Below are positions 45,529-53,471 of a stretch of 64,000 nt of DNA, in pieces. The stretch spans positions 1-64,000 of the forward strand of contig NZ_JAFMTY010000002.1 of the NCBI RefSeq assembly GCF_017329605.1. The letters are read 5' to 3'. Positions within the stretch are counted from its first letter, which is position 1; every line of letters begins with the position of its first letter. Below the pieces are notes generated by a model. The model had not been told where the DNA came from and did not search any database. It saw only the letters and a program-made list of their open reading frames with translations. This DNA comes from Alicyclobacillus fructus (lineage in GTDB: Bacteria > Bacillota > Bacilli > Alicyclobacillales > Alicyclobacillaceae). A program made the translations under genes and the position numbers.

Positions 45529-46440
45529 ATGCTCGCGGTGAACAGAGATTCGACCGTGCGCGAACGTCTCGGTTCCGCTCACAAGACCCTGCGGGCTTTT
45601 TGGGAGCTCGGTAAGCCTCGCATCAACGCGCTTCTTCTGTTCAGCGCGTGTTGCGCCATGATAGCAGCCGCCCGTGGCCTACCTCCTTTGAGGCTGGTGT
45701 TGGTCGTTCTCTTTGGTCTCGGGCTCGCGTGCGCGGGCGCAGCCATGATCAACATGTGGTTCGATCGCGATATTGATCGAGTGATGGCGCGCACGGAATC
45801 CAGGCCTCTGCCACAGGGTCAAATTGCGCCCGGCGTTGCCCTGGCGGGTGGCCTTGCTCTCGGGCTCGTTGGTCTCTCCGTTCTTTACGTAGGTGTCGGC
45901 GCGTTGGCAGCCTGGTTGACGGCTGCGGGATACCTGTACTACGCGGTGCTGTACACCATGGTGCTCAAGCGTAGCACTCCACAAAACATCGTCATCGGCG
46001 GAGGGGCGGGTGCAATCCCTCCGCTTGTCGGATGGTCTGCCGTGACGGGACATCTGGCGCCGCTCGCGTGGCTGATGTTTCTCGTCGTGTTTCTATGGAC
46101 GCCAAGTCACTTTTGGGGACTCGCGCTCTACCGTGCCGATGAATATCGTCAGGCCGCCGTCCCGATGATGCCCGTCGTCAGGGGGGAACGCGCGACCATC
46201 GCGCAGATGCTGGTGTACGCACTTGCACTGGCAGGAGTTGATCTCGCCGCTTCTCGTTTCACGGTCCATCCTTTGCTGGATCTGATACTGTCTGGCCTCT
46301 TGAACGTGTGGTTCCTCGCTCTGCATGTACGGTTGGCCGCGAAGCGAGGGCCAATCACCGCCTGCGCGAAGCGTACTTTTCAGGCGTCGCTCGTCTATCT
46401 GCCCCTGGCGCTCATTCTCATCGCCGCCACGAGTGTGTAG
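45529..46440 (+). CDS. ctaB: Protohaem IX farnesyltransferase (haem O synthase)
   Basis: The 303-residue UbiA-type membrane enzyme attaches a farnesyl group to haem B, giving the haem O needed by the oxidase. It has the first Asp-rich site NMWFDRDIDRVMARTESRPLP, the second region LWTPSHFWGLALYRADEYRQA and about nine transmembrane helices. ATG 45529 with CGGGAGGTG is chosen over the longer frame from 45346, which would overlap subunit IV. Gene order places it as the last gene of the oxidase operon. A haem A synthase gene is not in the window. Confidence 0.94.
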   Translation: MLAVNRDSTVRERLGSAHKTLRAFWELGKPRINALLLFSACCAMIAAARGLPPLRLVLVVLFGLGLACAGAAMINMWFDRDIDRVMARTESRPLPQGQIAPGVALAGGLALGLVGLSVLYVGVGALAAWLTAAGYLYYAVLYTMVLKRSTPQNIVIGGGAGAIPPLVGWSAVTGHLAPLAWLMFLVVFLWTPSHFWGLALYRADEYRQAAVPMMPVVRGERATIAQMLVYALALAGVDLAASRFTVHPLLDLILSGLLNVWFLALHVRLAAKRGPITACAKRTFQASLVYLPLALILIAATSV

Positions 46441-46464
46441 GGAGACTTTCGTCCACCGAATGCG

Positions 46465-46480
46465 TGTGACATGCATCACG
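46465..46480. promoter_or_regulatory. Candidate Crp/Fnr-family box upstream of the second DUF2249 gene
   Basis: TGTGACATGCATCACG reads TGTGA-N6-TCACG, nine of ten Crp consensus positions. It lies 86 bp before the DUF2249 ATG, in the gap after ctaB. Confidence 0.6.
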
Positions 46481-46566
46481 CTGCGCTGTCGCAAAACGCG
46501 GTAGATTGACGATGAGCGCAGACAGTTCCACGACCGAGCGCGACCATTCTAGAAGGAGGAACCCTC

Positions 46567-46806
46567 ATGTCGGACTTCGCATATGTCGTTCGCGCACCTG
46601 AGTATCCCCCGCAAATGAAGCACCGCGTCATCTTTCAGACGTTTGACAAACTCGAACCGGGGCAGGCCATGCTTCTGGTCAACGATCACGACCCTGTCCC
46701 GCTGTTCTACCAGTTTCAACATGAGCGCGAAGGCGAGTTCACCTGGGAGTATCTCGAACGTGGACCCGAAGTCTTCCAGGTGCGCATTGGCAAAGTGAAA
46801 GCATGA
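46567..46806 (+). CDS. DUF2249 domain protein, short form
   Basis: The 79-residue protein is a single DUF2249 domain: YVVRAPEYPPQMKHRVIFQTFDKL, MLLVNDHDPVPLFYQFQHEREGEFTWEYLERGPEVFQVRI. AAGGAGGAA precedes the ATG. It stands alone between the oxidase operon and the Crp/Fnr gene, with its own upstream regulator box and a downstream hairpin. Related domains accompany NO- and nitrite-respiration genes; the molecular function is not established. Confidence 0.88.
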   Translation: MSDFAYVVRAPEYPPQMKHRVIFQTFDKLEPGQAMLLVNDHDPVPLFYQFQHEREGEFTWEYLERGPEVFQVRIGKVKA

Positions 46807-46812
46807 CGGAGC

Positions 46813-46838
46813 CCACGCGCTGGCATGCCAGCGCGTGG
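46813..46838. terminator. Perfect palindromic hairpin after the DUF2249 gene
   Basis: CCACGCGCTGG and CCAGCGCGTGG pair around CATG, seven bases after the stop. There is no T-run. It may end the DUF2249 transcript or regulate read-through into the Crp/Fnr gene. Confidence 0.55.
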
Positions 46839-46976
46839 AACTTTGATGACTTCGCGTAGATGTCAAGGTCGGTTCACAACCTCTGGTCGATCTGGCCTGG
46901 CGCTGGATGGTGTATGCTCAGATCAAGCCATCAACAGACAAGGGCGATGCGGTGCCTTTTACGAGGGGGATGCCTT

Positions 46977-47642
46977 ATGGATGCGAGCCAGGACCTGAGG
47001 GAGTTTTCGCTCTTTCGCGATCTGTCGGAGGAGGAACTCGGCCGCGTGGCGCATCTTGCTATCCTTCGCCAGTTCGATCGCGGCGACACCATCTTCATCG
47101 AGGGCACTCCGCGCGAGGCTGTGTTTTTCATCGTGCGAGGCCTTGTCAAGGTTGAAAAGGTGGACGAAGAGGGGCGGGAACATATCGTTGCCGTTCTGGG
47201 AAAGGGACAAATGTTTCCCCACGTCGGCTTCTTTCAGGACCGTCCGTATCCAGGGACGGCGCGCGCCATTGAACCGACGGCTGTCTATGCTATCTCCACG
47301 AGCGCGTTCGATGCGTTGCTTCGCCGTTATCCTCCGCTCGCCATCAAACTTCTTCGGGTGCTGGCGGATCGAATCGTTCAATTGCAGGCGAAATTGCAGG
47401 AGTTGGCCGTGTATGACTCGCGTCAGCGAGTGGTCGCCTTTCTGCGTCATTTCGCGGAAGAACACGGCGTGCCGACGCCAGAGGGTATTCGTGTCCATCT
47501 TCCGGTCACGCACGCCGAGATCGCGCAAGCGGTGGGATTGCGCCGCGAGTCGGTCAACCGAATATGGAACCAATTGCGCCGCGAAGGTGTCGTGGAGGGG
47601 GAACGAGACCCATGGCTGGTTCATCTCGATCAACTCGAATAA
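46977..47642 (+). CDS. Crp/Fnr-family transcriptional regulator
   Basis: The 221-residue protein has an N-terminal cyclic-nucleotide-type beta barrel, a long dimer helix (PLAIKLLRVLADRIVQLQAKLQ) and a C-terminal winged helix with VTHAEIAQAVGLRRESVNRIWNQLRREGVVEG. The recognition helix RRESVNRI keeps the Arg-Glu and Arg positions that let E. coli Crp read TGTGA. No cysteine is present, so it cannot carry an Fnr 4Fe-4S cluster; its ligand may be haem, NO or a small molecule. ATG 46977 has GAGGGGG upstream. The three TGTGA-type boxes in this cluster are its natural candidate targets. Confidence 0.9.
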   Translation: MDASQDLREFSLFRDLSEEELGRVAHLAILRQFDRGDTIFIEGTPREAVFFIVRGLVKVEKVDEEGREHIVAVLGKGQMFPHVGFFQDRPYPGTARAIEPTAVYAISTSAFDALLRRYPPLAIKLLRVLADRIVQLQAKLQELAVYDSRQRVVAFLRHFAEEHGVPTPEGIRVHLPVTHAEIAQAVGLRRESVNRIWNQLRREGVVEGERDPWLVHLDQLE

Positions 47643-47656
47643 CGGCGTGTGAAGAG

Positions 47657-48937
47657 ATGGAGGATGAGTGGGGGCTTGTCGGGCCGTTGCCGATAGCCTT
47701 CTTTGCGGCTGCTCTCGTCAATTTCTCCGTCGGTTCGACGCTCGGGTTTTGGATGGCGGCAAGGCCTTCGTCGTGGTCAACCCTGGCGGCCCTGCACGCC
47801 GAGATGAACCCGTGGGGATGGCTGACGATGGCCATCTTCGGGATGACGTATGCCGTGTTGTCGATTTCTGCGGGCTTGCGCCTCCATCCGCCTATGGTGG
47901 GATGGGTGCATCTCTTCATCGCGGAACTGGGCATCGCCTTCATCGTCACGGGTTACGCCGTAGGAGTTGCCGGGATGGTGCATGTCGGCGTCGTTGCACA
48001 GGCGTTTTCTCCTCTTGTCTTTCTGACGAACATCCTGCTCGCTCTCCGGGCCAAGCGCCGAGGACTGGTCTCAATACCCGCCATTCCAGAACATCTTCGT
48101 CCCCTTGGCCGGCGGGAGGACTGCGTGCAAACGGATCGAGTGGCCAGGAGAGGGACAGATTTGAGTGGCATGCTCCTGGCTGCGAGTGCAGTATGGTCGT
48201 GTACTGCGGTCTTATGGCTCGATGAAGGATCTCGTGGTGCAAACATGTTGCTTTATTACGGCTGGCTCGTCGGCACGGTGGCCTCCGTTTCGCTTCACTT
48301 CTATCCCCGTCTCGTCGGGGACGTGACGCTGCCTGTTTGGCCTTTCAGGTTTTTTCAGGCGGTTTGGTTTCCGGCCGCCGTCGTCCTCGCATTGGGGAAC
48401 GCTATCAACCTAACCGCATTCGCAGGAACGGGACGAATCCTCATGGGGTCTTGTCTTGTGTGGATAGCGGTTGTTTACTTGACCCTGCTCGCGCGCCGGC
48501 GGTGTTTCTTGTACGCTTCACTTCGGGCCATGCTCGCACCGCGTGTTACGGTTTTGGCCTGGTTTGTAGGTTACGTGTACGCAGGAATCGCAGGGGCACT
48601 GATGCTCGCCGGATGGGATAGCGACGCGCTTCCAGTCCTGCACGCGCTGTTTCTGGGCTGGATGACCACCATGGTGTACGGGACGTCCTATGCCGTGATG
48701 CCACTTCTCTTCGGCGTGACGTTTCGGTCGCAGCCCACATCGTCCGCGCAGTTGTGGACCTCCGTCATCGGGACAGCACTCGTGATATCGGCTTTTTTGA
48801 ACGCTGCCGCTCCCGCGAGCCAAATCCTTTTAGCCGTGGGCGGTGGCTTGGCGTGGTTGGCGTTCGTTTGGTTCCTTGTACGGACAGGCTGCAGCATGAT
48901 GCGCTCCCGCTTGAACCGCTCCGTGCGAGGGATGTGA
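47657..48937 (+). CDS. Polytopic membrane protein, haem-copper oxidase subunit I/NnrS-like
   Basis: The 426-residue protein has about twelve transmembrane helices and is related in pattern to the protein at 39104. It shows LHAEMNPWGWLTMAIFGMTYAVL, LFIAELGIAFIVTGYAVG and LHALFLGWMTTMVYGTSYAVMPLLFG, with His near the start of helices and F/Y-G-x-x-Y repeats. Complete haem and copper ligand sets are not evident. ATG 47657 is chosen because the longer frame overlaps the Crp gene; its ribosome site (GAAGAG) is weak. The gene probably forms an operon with the Crp regulator and the following cupin. Confidence 0.68.
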   Translation: MEDEWGLVGPLPIAFFAAALVNFSVGSTLGFWMAARPSSWSTLAALHAEMNPWGWLTMAIFGMTYAVLSISAGLRLHPPMVGWVHLFIAELGIAFIVTGYAVGVAGMVHVGVVAQAFSPLVFLTNILLALRAKRRGLVSIPAIPEHLRPLGRREDCVQTDRVARRGTDLSGMLLAASAVWSCTAVLWLDEGSRGANMLLYYGWLVGTVASVSLHFYPRLVGDVTLPVWPFRFFQAVWFPAAVVLALGNAINLTAFAGTGRILMGSCLVWIAVVYLTLLARRRCFLYASLRAMLAPRVTVLAWFVGYVYAGIAGALMLAGWDSDALPVLHALFLGWMTTMVYGTSYAVMPLLFGVTFRSQPTSSAQLWTSVIGTALVISAFLNAAAPASQILLAVGGGLAWLAFVWFLVRTGCSMMRSRLNRSVRGM

Positions 48938-49000
48938 ACCGAGCGTTTTTGGTGGGGCTGGAATGCCTGTGAACACCCATGCCGTGGAGGGGGTGGCGAC

Positions 49001-49297
49001 ATGCGAATTGAAGAGGGTACAACGGAGCGATGGAGGTCGCTGTTTGTCGGCAATGCTCATCGAGTCGCGCAACTCACACTCCAAGCGGGAGAGGAGATGA
49101 CCGAACACCGCGCGCCGCATCACCTTTTTCTTTGCGTTTGGTCAGGCGAATTGACCCTTACCATCAACGGCGAAGACGTTCGTCTGCGGCCCGGTGATTG
49201 TGTGAACTTGACGCCGGGCACCCCGCATGCGGTGCGCGCCAACCAAGATAGCATCGCGCTCCTTGTTCTCATCGCGGAAGAAAAGTCCGGGTTCTAG
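49001..49297 (+). CDS. Cupin-domain protein
   Basis: The 98-residue protein is one cupin barrel: THE first motif is HRAPHHLFLCVWSGELTL with clustered histidines, and the second is LRPGDCVNLTPGTPHAV. It probably binds a metal. GGAGGGGG precedes the ATG. It lies 63 bp behind the polytopic membrane protein gene and may be cotranscribed with it; a sensor, chaperone or small-molecule dioxygenase role are all possible. Function unknown beyond the fold. Confidence 0.82.
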   Translation: MRIEEGTTERWRSLFVGNAHRVAQLTLQAGEEMTEHRAPHHLFLCVWSGELTLTINGEDVRLRPGDCVNLTPGTPHAVRANQDSIALLVLIAEEKSGF

Positions 49298-49435
49298 TGA
49301 ACGCGGTCATGGACGCAGACTGATGTCGACCAACTTCGTCAGTTCCGAGTCATCCAAAGTACCATGAAACCTTTTTTATCAGGTTCGTGGACCCTTGTTG
49401 GTCGCTCTTGCGGCCGTGCGGCCTATGCCGCTTCG

Positions 49436-49801
49436 CTAACGTCGACTCTCCGCGAGATGTTCGAGCAACACGCGAGCGTGATTGTGGACGGGATCGCGGG
49501 CAGCATACACTAGAGTGACTCGGCCGTAAGACTGTTCACACGCCTGAAGGCGAAGCACAGCCAATCGATGGGGCTCATCGGTCCGAAGCTCCTCGAGATA
49601 CCTGTCCGCAAACTCCATGAAGCGACTTGGATCTCGGTGAAACCATTTGCGAAGTTCATGCGATGGCGCCACGTCTCGCAACCATTCGTGGATGACAAGG
49701 GCGTCCTTTCGAATGCCTCGGGGCCAGAGTCGATCAACGAGTACGCGAAAACCGTCGGACGACTCGGGAGCGTCGTAGACGCGTTTCAGAAAAAAGGGCA
49801 T
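49436..49801 (-). CDS. DUF488 family protein
   Basis: The 121-residue protein has the DUF488 signatures MPFFLKRVYDAPESSDGFRVLVDRLWPRG, then WLRDVAPSHELRKWFHRDPSRFMEF and TLVYAARDPVHNHARVL. ATG 49801 with GGGAGGCG at 7 bp is preferred to the longer frame from 49825. The biochemical role of the family is not known; members often occur singly near stress genes. It is transcribed on the minus strand downstream of the monooxygenase-fold gene. Confidence 0.88.
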   Translation of the reverse strand: MPFFLKRVYDAPESSDGFRVLVDRLWPRGIRKDALVIHEWLRDVAPSHELRKWFHRDPSRFMEFADRYLEELRTDEPHRLAVLRLQACEQSYGRVTLVYAARDPVHNHARVLLEHLAESRR

Positions 49802-49879
49802 CGATTTCGCCTCCCTGTTGCGCACAAGGGCAAGGGCACAACGCTTATGGAATTCACTGACCTTCCCGCAGTGCGAAGG

Positions 49880-50197
49880 TCACGGCCACCCATATTCCGC
49901 CTCCACCTTACAGATCCGCACGCGATATTGGGCATACCAGTCTCGCCGCCCCAGCGCCTGCGCCACTCGATGCTGTTCGTTTTTCTTCCATCGTTCAATC
50001 GCCTGAAGAGAGTCCCAGTAACATACAGTGATGCCCACATGGGACCGAGCGGAATCCATGCCGAGAAAGCCTGGCTGTTGTTCAACGAGTTTCTTGATGG
50101 TGGTAGCCATTTCTTCGTAGCCGCGATCGCCCTCGGTTCGAACCGATGTGAAGATAACGGCATAATAGGGTGGCTTCATGGAAACTTTGGCGAGCAT
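49880..50197 (-). CDS. Antibiotic biosynthesis monooxygenase (ABM) fold protein
   Basis: The 105-residue protein fits the dimeric ferredoxin-like ABM fold: YYAVIFTSVRTEGDRGYEEMATTIKKLVEQQPGFLGMDSARS, then CYWDSLQAIERWKKNEQHRVAQALGRRDWY. Members include haem-degrading and quinol monooxygenases as well as proteins of unknown role. ATG 50197 with GGAGGGG at 6 bp is the best start; the frame continues upstream to 50287. It is probably in one transcription unit with the DUF488 gene. Confidence 0.82.
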   Translation of the reverse strand: MLAKVSMKPPYYAVIFTSVRTEGDRGYEEMATTIKKLVEQQPGFLGMDSARSHVGITVCYWDSLQAIERWKKNEQHRVAQALGRRDWYAQYRVRICKVEAEYGWP

Positions 50198-50380
50198 ACC
50201 TTTCCCCTCCACATCATCAATGAAGCATGGCATGATTATCATCATCATATCGAGCGAAGTTCTTGTTGAACAGAAGAGCTTTCGCATAGTGTGTCAAGCC
50301 ATCATAGGGGGCCTCACCCCGCCCTGGCAACCTCAGCGCCGTATTGGTATACTGACTTTGGTACGTCACAGCAGTGAAGG

Positions 50381-50710
50381 ATGAAGCACATGGCGCTGGA
50401 GAGGCTCAACCAGTCCGAGGTGCGGGAGTTGTTTCGAGCCATCCTGGCTCTGCAGAATGAGGACGAATGTTACCGGTTCTTTGAAGATCTGTGCACCGTC
50501 GGCGAGGTCGAATCGCTGGCGCAGCGATTCGCGGTCGCCCGCATGTTGCGAGAGGGCGCCACGTATCACGCCATCGAAGAGGCCACGGGTGCGAGCACCG
50601 CGACCATCAGCCGCGTCAAGCGATGCCTTCATTACGGCGCGGATGGCTACCGCATGATCTTGGATCGCCTGTACGGCAAGCCGGCGCGGAGCGGATCGGG
50701 TCACGAATGA
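50381..50710 (+). CDS. YerC/TrpR-superfamily DNA-binding protein
   Basis: The 109-residue protein matches the YerC/YecD family: LFRAILALQNEDECYRFFEDLCTVGEVESLAQRFAVARMLREGATYHAIEEATGASTATISRVKRCL, a TrpR-like helix-turn-helix. Starts ATG 50381 and ATG 50390 are both possible; GAAGG lies just upstream of the first. It is monocistronic, and TATACT near 50350 may be part of its promoter. Regulatory target unknown. Confidence 0.9.
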   Translation: MKHMALERLNQSEVRELFRAILALQNEDECYRFFEDLCTVGEVESLAQRFAVARMLREGATYHAIEEATGASTATISRVKRCLHYGADGYRMILDRLYGKPARSGSGHE

Positions 50711-50825
50711 TGGAACGGCGGCGCTTGGTATAACTTTTTTTCCACAGCACAGACTGAGCATAGCGGGCGATGGAGCTGCGGCAAACCTCCGCGGGGGCGC
50801 GGAGAGTTTGTCGCAGTTTGTTCAT

Positions 50826-50854
50826 TTGACAAGTGGACAAAGGTCTAGTAAGCT
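50826..50854 (+). promoter_or_regulatory. Sigma-A-type promoter upstream of codY
   Basis: TTGACA, a 17-bp spacer and TAAGCT lie about 165 bp before the GTG at 51018. The leader contains AATTTTCCG (50975-50983), a partial match to a CodY half-site, which might allow autoregulation but is weak on its own. Confidence 0.6.
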
Positions 50855-51017
50855 CATTACGCGTGGATAAATTGTCTGTGTTATGGTGATAATTTGAACA
50901 TCAGAGACAATTCTGCGAATGCGGAGTGCGTGGGAAACCCGCCGCCTGAACGCCGAGGCGGTCAGGGAAGGTACAATTTTCCGGCTCTCGCCGGGGGAAG
51001 GACAAGGTGACGAGATC

Positions 51018-51806
51018 GTGAGTTTGTTGGAACAAGTTCAAGAACTTGGACAACTGTTGCATCGATCGAACGAGCAGGTGGAATTTCAAGAAGTCGCAGA
51101 ATTTTTGAGCCGCCTCATGCAGTCGAATGTCTACATCGTGGGGCGCAAAGGCAAAATCCTCGGCTATGGCGTGGCGGAGCACGAGCTGACCGAGGAATGG
51201 TTGAACATCATGACGCGGGATCAGCGATTCCCCGGCGACTTCAACAAACACCTTCTGCGCATCGAGCAGACCATCGCGAATCTGACCGACGAGCAGAAGA
51301 AACCGCTCTATGTGTTCTCACCTGAGGAGAACGAATCCTTCCGCAGCAAGCACCTGATGATCACGCCCATCATCGGTGCGCGCGAGCGGCAGGGGACGTT
51401 GTTGTTCGCGAGATCGCAGCGGCCGTTCAATGAGGACGATCAGATCCTCGCGGAGTACGCGGCCACGGTTGTGGCGCTTGAGATTGTTCACTCGCGTCAG
51501 CAGCAGAAAGAAGAGGAGAGCCGGCAGCGCGCGCTCGCGCATCTGGCGGTGGAGTCGCTCAGCTTCTCGGAGCTGCAGGCCGCGAAGTACCTGCTCGACG
51601 CGGTTCGAAACTCGCCCGAGGGCATCGTGGTCAGCAGCCAGATTGCGGATCAGCACGGCGTGACGCGGTCCGTGATTGTCAACAGCATCCGCAAGCTCGA
51701 GAGCGCCGGCACCATCGAGAGCCGGTCGCTGGGCATGAAGGGCACGCACCTCCGGATTCTGAATCCGTACGTCGAAGAGGAGATCAACCGCCAATTCGAG
51801 CGCTGA
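51018..51806 (+). CDS. codY: GTP-sensing global transcriptional repressor CodY
   Basis: CodY senses branched-chain amino acids and GTP and represses stationary-phase genes. The 262-residue protein has an N-terminal GAF domain starting SLLEQVQELGQLLHRSNEQVEF and a C-terminal winged helix with VVSSQIADQHGVTRSVIVNSIRKLESAGTIESRSLGMKGTHLRILN. The frame is open from 50919, but GTG 51018, with AAGGTGA about 10 bp upstream, gives the normal CodY N-terminus and length. It stands alone here, not behind hslVU as in Bacillus. Confidence 0.95.
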   Translation: MSLLEQVQELGQLLHRSNEQVEFQEVAEFLSRLMQSNVYIVGRKGKILGYGVAEHELTEEWLNIMTRDQRFPGDFNKHLLRIEQTIANLTDEQKKPLYVFSPEENESFRSKHLMITPIIGARERQGTLLFARSQRPFNEDDQILAEYAATVVALEIVHSRQQQKEEESRQRALAHLAVESLSFSELQAAKYLLDAVRNSPEGIVVSSQIADQHGVTRSVIVNSIRKLESAGTIESRSLGMKGTHLRILNPYVEEEINRQFER

Positions 51807-51818
51807 GGCGGAGGAAAG

Positions 51819-51855
51819 CGAGCGGCCAGATCCCGTGTGCGGGATCGGCCGCTCG
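51819..51855 (+). terminator. Stable hairpin downstream of codY
   Basis: CGAGCGGCC-A-GATCCCG pairs with CGGGATC-GGCCGCTCG (one bulged A, loop TGTG) just after the codY stop and before the convergent peptidase stop. No T-run follows, so termination strength is uncertain. Confidence 0.5.
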
Positions 51856-51869
51856 TCGCGTGATGCGGC

Positions 51870-53267
51870 TCAGTTGCCGCTCATGGCTGTCGGGAGCTGG
51901 TGGTAGTAGTACGCGAGCGTCCGCAGCCCCTTGTCGAAGTTGTCGAGCGAGAAGTGCTCGTTCGGCGCGTGGAAGTTCTCGTCGTTCAGGCTGAAGCCCA
52001 TCATGACGACGGGGATGTGGAGCAGCGTCGAGAACGTCTCCACCACGGGGATGGATCCGCCCATGCGCGTGAACACGGCCTTGACGCCATACGCGTGCTC
52101 GTAGGCGGAAGCCGCGAGCTGCAGCGCGGGATGATCGTACGGCGCCACGTAGGGTTTGCCGCCGTCCTGGCGCACGAACGTCACCTGCGCGCCCTTCGGC
52201 GCGTGCGCCTGGACGTGCCGCTCGACGAGATCGAGGATCTCCTGCGGGTCTTGATCCGGCACCAGTCTACAGGTGATCTTGGCGTGCGCCTCGCAGGGGA
52301 TGACGGTCTTCGTGCCTTCGCCCTGGAACCCGCCCCAGATGCCGTTCACCTCGAGCGTCGGTCGCGCGCACATGCGCTCAAGCGCCGTGTAGCTGGGCTC
52401 GCCCCACAAATCGGACAGGTTCAGCGCTTGTTTGAGCGCCTCCTCGTCGTGCCCCAGCTTGGCGAATTCCTCGCGCTCGGCCTCGGTCAGCGGCCGGACG
52501 CGATCGTAAAATCCTTCGACGGCCACGCTGCCGTCCGGCTTGTGGAAGCTCGCGACGATCTCGGCCACCGCCCGCGCGGCGTTGGGGACGGCGCCGCCAT
52601 AGAGGCCGGAGTGGAGATCGGACGCGGCGGTGCGGACGTCGATCTGGGCGGCGGCCAAGCCGCGCAGGCCGTAGACCACGGCGGGCTGATTCGGTCCCAC
52701 GAGCGTGGTGTCCGAGATGAGGATGAGATCCGCCTGGAACTTGTCCCGCGTCCGCTCGAGGAAGCTGTGCAGGTGCGCCGAGCCAATTTCCTCCTCGCCC
52801 TCGATGCAGAACTTGACGTTCACGGGCAGGCGCCCGTGGAGCTTCAGCATCGCCGATAGCACGGCGATATGCATGAACGTCGGGCCCTTGTCGTCGCTCG
52901 CGCCGCGCGCGTAAAGCTTGTTGCCGCGAACGGTCGGCTCAAACGGGGGAGACTCCCAAAGTTCGATCGGATCGACGGGCTGCACGTCGTAGTGGCCGTA
53001 GACGAGCACGGTGGGTTTGCCTTCCGCGTGCAGCCAGTCGGCGTACACGAGCGGATGACCGCCGGTTTCCATCAGTTCGACGTGTTCGAAGCCCGCCGAC
53101 GTGAGTCGGTCCGCAATCCATTCCGCCGCGCGCCGCACGTCGCCGCGGTGTTCGCTCAGGGCGCTGATGCTCGGGATGGACAACAGCTCCTTCAATTGGC
53201 CGAGCAACGCGTCGCGCTCCTTCTCCAGGTAGCTCTCGAGATGGCGAATGAGATCCAAAGGTGTCAC
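51870..53267 (-). CDS. M20-family metallopeptidase (dipeptidase)
   Basis: The 465-residue enzyme has the M20 motifs VLVYGHYDVQP (first zinc His and Asp), ARGASDDKGPTFMHI (bridging Asp) and CIEGEEEIGSAHL (catalytic Glu-Glu), then a dimerisation domain and GGSIPVVETFS near the end. It hydrolyses dipeptides or related amides in the cytoplasm. GTG 53267 with GAGAGGAG at suitable spacing is preferred to the longer frame from 53303. It is monocistronic and convergent with codY. Confidence 0.93.
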   Translation of the reverse strand: MTPLDLIRHLESYLEKERDALLGQLKELLSIPSISALSEHRGDVRRAAEWIADRLTSAGFEHVELMETGGHPLVYADWLHAEGKPTVLVYGHYDVQPVDPIELWESPPFEPTVRGNKLYARGASDDKGPTFMHIAVLSAMLKLHGRLPVNVKFCIEGEEEIGSAHLHSFLERTRDKFQADLILISDTTLVGPNQPAVVYGLRGLAAAQIDVRTAASDLHSGLYGGAVPNAARAVAEIVASFHKPDGSVAVEGFYDRVRPLTEAEREEFAKLGHDEEALKQALNLSDLWGEPSYTALERMCARPTLEVNGIWGGFQGEGTKTVIPCEAHAKITCRLVPDQDPQEILDLVERHVQAHAPKGAQVTFVRQDGGKPYVAPYDHPALQLAASAYEHAYGVKAVFTRMGGSIPVVETFSTLLHIPVVMMGFSLNDENFHAPNEHFSLDNFDKGLRTLAYYYHQLPTAMSGN

Positions 53268-53471
53268 GACTCCTCTCTCGATCCTCTGTTCCCATTTGAG
53301 CATAGCCTAATGTGCGTTCCATGGGAACCGAGGCGGCGGCTCCGTTCAAACTTCGCGGGTTGTACAATTCCTATTATGCCCCAAGGTATACAGAGTTTTT
53401 TGCGATCCGCCACAGGTGTATACTGTCTTTCGAAGCGCGATTGCCGCTGGCGAGGGGGAGACGAGATCGGC

